DNA from: a virus
Direction: 5' to 3' (one strand)
Virus record (IMG/VR): IMGVR_UViG_3300044956_000104
Location: 1-27,401 of that record
DNA length: 27,401 bases
Shown here: piece after piece, positions 23,225 to 27,401 of the stretch
How positions within the stretch are numbered: position 1 is the stretch's first letter
How the letters are laid out: the number at the start of each line of letters is the position of its first letter
Made by a program: the position numbers and the translations under genes
The notes under the pieces: generated by a model
The model's database searches: none
Seen by the model: the letters and a program-made list of their open reading frames with translations, nothing else
What the model was told of the DNA's origin: nothing

Positions 23225-23297
23225 GCTGGTTTAGCTATCTGGTGAAAGCACCCGACTCATAATCGGACACAGGTGGGATCGTTCCCCACAACCAGCA
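23225..23297 (+). tRNA. tRNA with CAU anticodon (elongator Met or lysidine-type Ile)
   Basis: 73 bases. Acceptor stem GCTGGTT/AACCAGC fully paired, discriminator A23297, D stem GCT/AGC, anticodon loop CTCATAA with CAT at 23258-23260, T stem GTGGG/CCCAC. No encoded CCA. The paired G1-C72 argues against an initiator tRNA. Met and Ile2 both use this loop, so identity stays open. Oddities: a C-A mismatch at the top of the anticodon stem, and a T loop ATCGTTC in which the usual T54/A58 pair appears as A54/T58. Confidence 0.8.
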
Positions 23298-23298
23298 C

Positions 23299-23327
23299 TT
23301 GACAATCAAGGCATCGCTTGTTATGAT
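23299..23327 (+). promoter_or_regulatory. Sigma70 promoter for tRNA-Leu
   Basis: TTGACA (23299-23304), exactly 17 bases, TATGAT (23322-23327). Transcription would begin around 23334, about six bases before tRNA-Leu. An inverted repeat ACAATCA/TGATTGT (23302-23308 with 23324-23330) spans the spacer. Confidence 0.75.
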
Positions 23328-23339
23328 TGTTCTCTGTTT

Positions 23340-23412
23340 GGGAGTGTAGCCCAGCGGAAGAGGCAAACGACTTAAAATCGTTCAAGGGTGGGTTCAAATC
23401 CCACCACTCCTA
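23340..23412 (+). tRNA. tRNA-Leu (UAA) with short variable arm
   Basis: 73 bases. Acceptor GGGAGTG/CACTCCT (first pair G-U), discriminator A23412, D stem GCC/GGC with GG in the loop, anticodon stem AACGA/TCGTT, loop CTTAAAA with TAA at 23373-23375, variable region only CAAGG, T stem GTGGG/CCCAC, T loop TTCAAAT. All stems pair. Bacterial tRNA-Leu normally has a long extra arm, which is missing here. It reads UUA, a preferred codon in this AT-rich genome. Confidence 0.88.
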
Positions 23413-23414
23413 TC

Positions 23415-23439
23415 TCTCACTAAATATATTGTAGTGGGA
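23415..23439 (+). other. Hairpin between tRNA-Leu and the next gene
   Basis: TCTCACTA pairs with TAGTGGGA (8 bp with one G-U), loop AATATATTG, ending six bases before the ATG at 23445. There is no T tract, so it is not a terminator. It could mark tRNA 3' processing or affect access to the ribosome site. Confidence 0.35.
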
Positions 23440-23444
23440 ATATT

Positions 23445-23711
23445 ATGAAATACACACTCTCTCAAGCATATGTTTTTTATATGGGTGAGGTTGTTCGTAT
23501 GTATTTTGTCCAAGGTCTTCCATATACATTTGATCAATTACCTCAAATTATACAAGACCATCCTGCTGTTCAAACAGAAGCACTTCAACATCGTGACTAT
23601 GATGATGAAGATATGTTAAAAAATTCTAATTATCTAATAATGGAAGAAATGCACCCTCTAATGTTTGAAGTAGATATCGAAAATCCAGAATTATTGCCAA
23701 AAGATGATTGA
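23445..23711 (+). CDS. Small acidic protein of unknown function
   Basis: 88 residues, MKYTLSQAYVFYMGEVVRMY then FVQGLPYTFDQLPQIIQDHP, with an acidic C terminus rich in Glu, Asp and Pro (NPELLPKDD). No signal peptide, membrane helix or recognisable motif. It follows tRNA-Leu and overlaps the next gene by eight bases, so the pair is co-translated and is likely read from the sigma70 promoter ahead of tRNA-Leu. Family not recognised. Confidence 0.7.
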   Translation: MKYTLSQAYVFYMGEVVRMYFVQGLPYTFDQLPQIIQDHPAVQTEALQHRDYDDEDMLKNSNYLIMEEMHPLMFEVDIENPELLPKDD

Positions 23712-24171
23712 AGAATTTTTTCTTTATTTTGAAGGCACATTTAATAACTGTATGCAAGCAATGTCGCATCCTACTAAGTTTGCGATGATTGAATTACTTC
23801 ATAAAAAACTTGATAATAACCGTTTTCATTGCATCCAACAGTATTATGTTGACAAAGTTCCATATCGAAACAGTATTATTGAAGTAGTTTCCCATGACTC
23901 TCACTTAATTCTCAAATTTTTCAAAAATGAGGGATTGACATACTTGACTGGATGCGATGTAATAATGGAGAAGATGGGTTCTGAGTTTATCGGCAAAAAT
24001 CTTTGTAATGAATGTTTTATAAAATGGCAAGATAAACAGACCCGCCTTCAAGCTACCAGTATTCTTGGGAATAACTACTATCATGTAATTGATCAAGGAT
24101 ACGATATAAACACTGGCGAGCAAATTTGGGGATCTTACAATGGTCCTTTTGAGTTCGTCAAATTGCCCTAA
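23704..24171 (+). CDS. Unknown protein ending inside tRNA-Thr
   Basis: 155 residues: MIEEFFLYFEGTFNNCMQAM, a beta-rich middle with SHDSHLILKFF, a segment FIGKNLCNECFIKWQDKQTR carrying CNEC (a CxxC knuckle), and an end YDINTGEQIWGSYNGPFEFV. The CxxC plus nearby residues might bind zinc, but a second pair is not clear. The CDS tail resembles CpeT-like proteins (Y--D----G--IWGS--GPFEF), a phycobilisome lyase family carried by cyanophages; the N terminus FF-Y-EG-FNN--QA and -Y-DKVPYRN support this. The last seven bases, including the TAA, form the 5' acceptor strand of tRNA-Thr. Confidence 0.72.
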   Translation: MIEEFFLYFEGTFNNCMQAMSHPTKFAMIELLHKKLDNNRFHCIQQYYVDKVPYRNSIIEVVSHDSHLILKFFKNEGLTYLTGCDVIMEKMGSEFIGKNLCNECFIKWQDKQTRLQATSILGNNYYHVIDQGYDINTGEQIWGSYNGPFEFVKLP

Positions 24172-24238
24172 TAGCTCAGTTGGATAGAGCAACGGTTTTG
24201 TAAACCGTAGGTCGTTGGTTCAAGTCCGACTTGGGGCT
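24165..24238 (+). tRNA. tRNA-Thr (UGU)
   Basis: 74 bases. Acceptor GCCCTAA/TTGGGGC (one T-G pair), discriminator T24238, anticodon stem ACGGT/ACCGT, loop TTTGTAA with TGT at 24199-24201, T arm with loop TTCAAGT. Reads ACA. Its first seven bases are shared with the end of the preceding CDS. No encoded CCA. Confidence 0.92.
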
Positions 24239-24262
24239 TCTGTGTGAAGGAAGACGCAAGAC

Positions 24263-24287
24263 CCAGGAGATCGCTCCTGGTTTTTTT
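24263..24287 (+). terminator. Intrinsic terminator closing the tRNA island
   Basis: Stem CCAGGAG/CTCCTGG (24263-24269 with 24274-24280), stable tetraloop-like ATCG, then seven T. Directly followed by a late promoter. Confidence 0.92.
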
Positions 24288-24288
24288 G

Positions 24289-24296
24289 TATAAATA
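24289..24296 (+). promoter_or_regulatory. T4-type late promoter of the giant structural gene
   Basis: Perfect TATAAATA two bases after the terminator T tract; leader about 32 bases to the ATG at 24335. Confidence 0.85.
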
Positions 24297-24334
24297 ACAC
24301 AGAAGAAATAAACATAATTACGGGTAACTGAGTA

Positions 24335-27300
24335 ATGCCATTAACGAGATTAGATAATCTACTTTCAAGTAAAACTGGTAAGTATCTTTATGTTTCTCCT
24401 GACGATTTTAATGCGACAGACGCTTTAGATAATAGAGGAAATTCACCAACTAGACCATTTTTATCGATTCAGAGAGCTTTTCTTGAAGTAGCAAGATTTT
24501 CGTATTTACCTGGCATTGATAATGATCGTTTTGATCAATTCACAATCATGCTGTCTCCCGGTGTACACCATATTGACAACAGACCAGGCATTGAAAACGT
24601 AGATGATCTTCCTGTATTTCAGTATAATCAGGCGCTTGGTGAGTGGGAAACAAACAGTAATGTGAGTTTTGATTTAAGCGATCCTAACAACATTCTTTAC
24701 AAGTTTAATGGTCGTGATGGTGGTGCTACCATTCCTAGAGGTACTTCACTCGTAGGTATGGACTTGCGTAGAACTCAATTGCGCCCATTGTATGTTCCTG
24801 ATCCTGCAGATAAAGATGTTCCTCGTTGTTCGCTATTTAACGTAACTGGTGGTTGCTATTTTTGGCAATTCACTATTCAAGATGGAGATCTTTCTTCTAA
24901 TTCTCCGTTATATGATGCAACTGCTGGTATAGGTAAGGTATACACTCAACCAAATGACACTGTTAATAAATTAATACCAGAATTCTCTCATCACAAAATT
25001 ACTAACTTTGTATTTGCTGATAGACAAGATCTTGGTCTTCTCTACAGAAAGATTTCGCATGTTTTCAGTGATTATCAACCACCTATCGATGACGTATTTG
25101 TAGAAGGAGAAACACAACCAATAACCGAATATTGGTCTTCTACAGTTAATTACTCTGCTGGCAATAAAGTTTTGTATAATGGTCAAGCATATTTGGCATC
25201 TACTAGTTCAATCAATTCTAGACCAAATGTGAATCCAAATAAATGGTCATTAATGATCATTCGCAGCAGGGAGTTTGATTTCAGAATACAGGAAAATAGA
25301 ATTGTTGGACCACTACAAGATGCTATTCGTCTTGAGGAAGTAAGAGTTGATGATTCAGTACCAGTTGGTATTACTACTCTTACTGTTCGTACAAAAATTA
25401 ATCATGGATTTTTTCCTGGGCAATATGTTGCTATTACTAACAATGGTCTTAATGATACATTAAATGGAGTTTTCCAAGTAGCAAGTATTAGCGCAACAGA
25501 TCCAAAAGTATTTACATATCGTGTATCTTCTACAGCAACTGGTCTAGGTCTTGTAAGCGGCACAACCTACACTGCAGCATCTTCACCCCCTCTTGACACT
25601 AACTCTACCGTACAGGCGGAGGTAGATAGCGTAGAATCTGCATCTCCATACGTCTTTAACGTTTCAATTCGTTCAACCTGGGGTATTTGTGGTATTTGGG
25701 CAAATGGTAGGAAAGCTAGTGGATTTAAATCCATGGTTATTGCTCAGTACACTGGTGTTTCTCTACAAAAAGACGATAGAGCATTCATTCGTTATGATGA
25801 GTTTAGCAACACTTGGAACCAAGCACCGTTAACCGATGCATTTGCAACTACTCCTTATCACATTAAGGGAGATGCATATTGGAAAGATGATTGGAGAAAC
25901 TTCCACGTTAAGGCATCTGACGACTCCTTCATTCAGTGCGTTTCGATTTTTGCTGTAGGTTTTGCTGATCACTTCTTGATGGAAAGTGGTGGTGATATGT
26001 CAATCACCAACTCTAACTCCAACTTTGGTAATACTTCTCTACACGCTATTGGTTTTAAAGGATTTGCCTTTAACCAAGATAAAGGTGGATACATTACTGA
26101 TATTATTCCACCAAAATTATTATCAACTCTGAATGTAAATAGAAAACAGTATTATACTTTTGATGTTCCTTTAATTAGAGGAACTTCGCTGAATCCTAAC
26201 TCTACTAGATTATACCTTGGAACTGAAGATGCTCGCAATCCAGAAGATCGCCCAGCAGGTTCTATTGATGGATATAGATTGGGTGCAAAAAGAAATGAAA
26301 AGATTTTTGTAAAACTTGACGCATCTGCTTCTAAATCAGCAGATCTTATTCATTCTGGTTTTAAAAAATGGACTGCCTCACTTTCCACGTTAAATCCTAT
26401 TGGTGTTGGATTTACTACTGAGTTTAATTTGAAGCAAGATGCTGCTAACTTAATTGATGCTAATAAGACATTCATTCAAGCGGAAGCATTTGGATATATT
26501 CTCGACAAATATCCAAATCTTCAAAATATTCCTTATGTAAATCCAAATATTACTTCTGAAACTGGACGCTATAGAGATGCTTCTACATTAATTAAAGCGA
26601 ACAGACAAGAAATTATTGATTATGCTTTCTCTAAAATACAAATCGCATTTCCTTCATTCGTTGTTCCTGGTGGAGGAAATGCTGATGAAAAATGTAAGCG
26701 TGATATTGGATATATTGTAGACGCTATCGCTGACGATTTATACAGTGGTGGTAACTCCAATATGATTGATGCCACCAAAACATATTTTAACTCTTCTGGT
26801 CAACTAATCAGCAATGGTCTTGCTGGAGAAGAAACTCAATCAATCTTTGCTTTCAATAGAGCAAAAGATTGGTGTAAGAAAGCAATTTCAAACCTACTAA
26901 CAAACACTTCTCTGTTAGATAACCCTGCTCTTTCTGCATCTGGTACTACGATTACTGTAACCACTGCAACGCCACATAATCTACAAGCAAATGATTTTGT
27001 AACAGTTGGTGGTGCTACACAAACTCAATTTAACGGTAGGTATCAAGTTCTTTCTGCTGGATTAACCTCAACTCAGTTTAGATATACTGTTACATCTGCT
27101 CCTAGTGTAGCAAATGCAACTGGAGCTGTCTATGTTTCTACTATCACAATCGATCCGTTAAATGATGATGCGAATGTAGGAAGATTTAAGGATGCAAGTA
27201 AATTAATTACTTCAAACAGGCAAGAAATTATTGATAGAGCAGCTGCAGAAATTGCTGTTCAGTTTCCCGATTTCTATTATCCAGGTGATCCTCAAACTAC

Positions 27301-27401
27301 ATCAACTTCTAGATATAAAGATGCATATCGTTTAATTCAGCAAAATAAACAAGAAATTATTGATGGCGCTTATGCACAAATAATAATTGATTTTCCATCT
27401 T
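24335..27401 (+). CDS. Giant repeat-containing virion structural protein (3' end outside window)
   Basis: Starts ATG 24335 and stays open for at least 1,022 codons to the window edge (translated by hand, no stop). N terminus MPLTRLDNLLSSKTGKYLYV then RPFLSIQRAFLEVARFSYLPG and a right-handed-beta-helix-like region, familiar from large structural proteins of marine T4-like phages. Later modules: two copies of an H-G/L-x-x-G-x-x-V-x-I-x-G...NG-x-x-x-V unit (near 355-405 and 875-925), and a repeated R-Y/F-x-D-A-x-x-L-I-x-x-N-x-Q-E-I-I-D unit at about residues 745, 950 and 993, the first followed by KCKRDIGYIVDAIADDLYSG. Most likely a tail-fibre or baseplate-attached adhesin-type protein. Driven by its own late promoter and insulated by the terminator upstream. 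Confidence 0.85.
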   Translation, partial: MPLTRLDNLLSSKTGKYLYVSPDDFNATDALDNRGNSPTRPFLSIQRAFLEVARFSYLPGIDNDRFDQFTIMLSPGVHHIDNRPGIENVDDLPVFQYNQALGEWETNSNVSFDLSDPNNILYKFNGRDGGATIPRGTSLVGMDLRRTQLRPLYVPDPADKDVPRCSLFNVTGGCYFWQFTIQDGDLSSNSPLYDATAGIGKVYTQPNDTVNKLIPEFSHHKITNFVFADRQDLGLLYRKISHVFSDYQPPIDDVFVEGETQPITEYWSSTVNYSAGNKVLYNGQAYLASTSSINSRPNVNPNKWSLMIIRSREFDFRIQENRIVGPLQDAIRLEEVRVDDSVPVGITTLTVRTKINHGFFPGQYVAITNNGLNDTLNGVFQVASISATDPKVFTYRVSSTATGLGLVSGTTYTAASSPPLDTNSTVQAEVDSVESASPYVFNVSIRSTWGICGIWANGRKASGFKSMVIAQYTGVSLQKDDRAFIRYDEFSNTWNQAPLTDAFATTPYHIKGDAYWKDDWRNFHVKASDDSFIQCVSIFAVGFADHFLMESGGDMSITNSNSNFGNTSLHAIGFKGFAFNQDKGGYITDIIPPKLLSTLNVNRKQYYTFDVPLIRGTSLNPNSTRLYLGTEDARNPEDRPAGSIDGYRLGAKRNEKIFVKLDASASKSADLIHSGFKKWTASLSTLNPIGVGFTTEFNLKQDAANLIDANKTFIQAEAFGYILDKYPNLQNIPYVNPNITSETGRYRDASTLIKANRQEIIDYAFSKIQIAFPSFVVPGGGNADEKCKRDIGYIVDAIADDLYSGGNSNMIDATKTYFNSSGQLISNGLAGEETQSIFAFNRAKDWCKKAISNLLTNTSLLDNPALSASGTTITVTTATPHNLQANDFVTVGGATQTQFNGRYQVLSAGLTSTQFRYTVTSAPSVANATGAVYVSTITIDPLNDDANVGRFKDASKLITSNRQEIIDRAAAEIAVQFPDFYYPGDPQTTSTSRYKDAYRLIQQNKQEIIDGAYAQIIIDFPS

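Noticed and set aside
23225-23297. Reading the CAU tRNA as an initiator tRNA
   Set aside because: Initiator tRNAs have an unpaired first acceptor position; here G1 pairs with C72.
23419-23426. ACTAAATA before the 88-aa gene as a late promoter
   Set aside because: Two mismatches to TATAAATA, and it lies in the loop side of a hairpin just after tRNA-Leu; other sites in the window are perfect.
1-27401. CRISPR array, insertion sequence, integrase/attachment site or diversity-generating retroelement
   Set aside because: No spaced direct-repeat array, transposase, integrase, reverse transcriptase or template/variable repeat pair was found among the real genes or in the short gaps.

Overview
The window is a stretch of a T4-like (straboviral-type) myovirus genome, most probably a marine cyanophage. 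The case rests on three things. T4 core genes are recognisable by sequence: gp33, gp32, gp53, gp48, gp2, gp4, gp26, gp27 and a gp5-type hub. They sit beside genes typical of marine T4-like phages (thyX, phoH, a RecB/Cas4-like nuclease, a DUF1825-like gene of the cyanobacterial type). Both T4 late promoters (TATAAATA) and host-type sigma70 promoters are present. No photosynthesis gene lies in the window, so the host is inferred, not shown. The DNA is AT-rich, coding density is very high, and most genes abut or overlap by a few bases.

Layout. 1-241 is the tail end of a structural gene. 245-3991 (+) is a packed replication/nucleotide/regulation block: a small unknown gene, thyX, two small conserved phage genes, phoH, a PD-(D/E)XK nuclease, the late-transcription coactivator gp33 and a DUF1825-like gene. 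gp32 (4072-4992, +) has its own sigma70 promoter and ends at a strong hairpin terminator. 5034-7746 (-) is a late operon gp4 > gp2 > gp48 > gp53, read from a late promoter that overlaps an opposing late promoter at 7750-7781. From 7783 to 22894 (+) runs a tail-tube/baseplate-hub operon: a gp19/gp54-like tube protein, gp26 with a likely -1 frameshift extension, three large tape-measure/hub-like proteins carrying peptidoglycan-hydrolase domains, gp27, a small gene, a gp5-like OB-fold protein and a separate beta-helical spike protein.

22895-24290 is an island unlike its late surroundings. It holds two sigma70 promoters with ideal 17-bp spacers, three tRNAs (CAU; Leu-UAA with a short variable arm; Thr-UGU), three small unknown genes and a strong terminator. 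A perfect late promoter follows at once and starts a giant repeat-containing virion gene (24335 to beyond the window end).

How it works together. The left block supplies dTMP, recombination/processing nuclease activity, ssDNA coating and the RNA polymerase adaptor needed for late transcription. The late promoters then fire the tail/baseplate genes, which build the central hub, the tail-tube start and the cell-wall-digesting injection apparatus. The tRNA island would help translate the AT-rich codons UUA, ACA and possibly AUA.

Strongest points for a second look: a slippery T_TTT_TTC at the end of gp26 in the right frame to fuse it to a 57-aa ORF just upstream of the tape-measure-like genes; an abrupt GC jump inside the DUF1825-like gene; a CDS whose stop codon lies inside the tRNA-Thr acceptor stem; and a split gp5.
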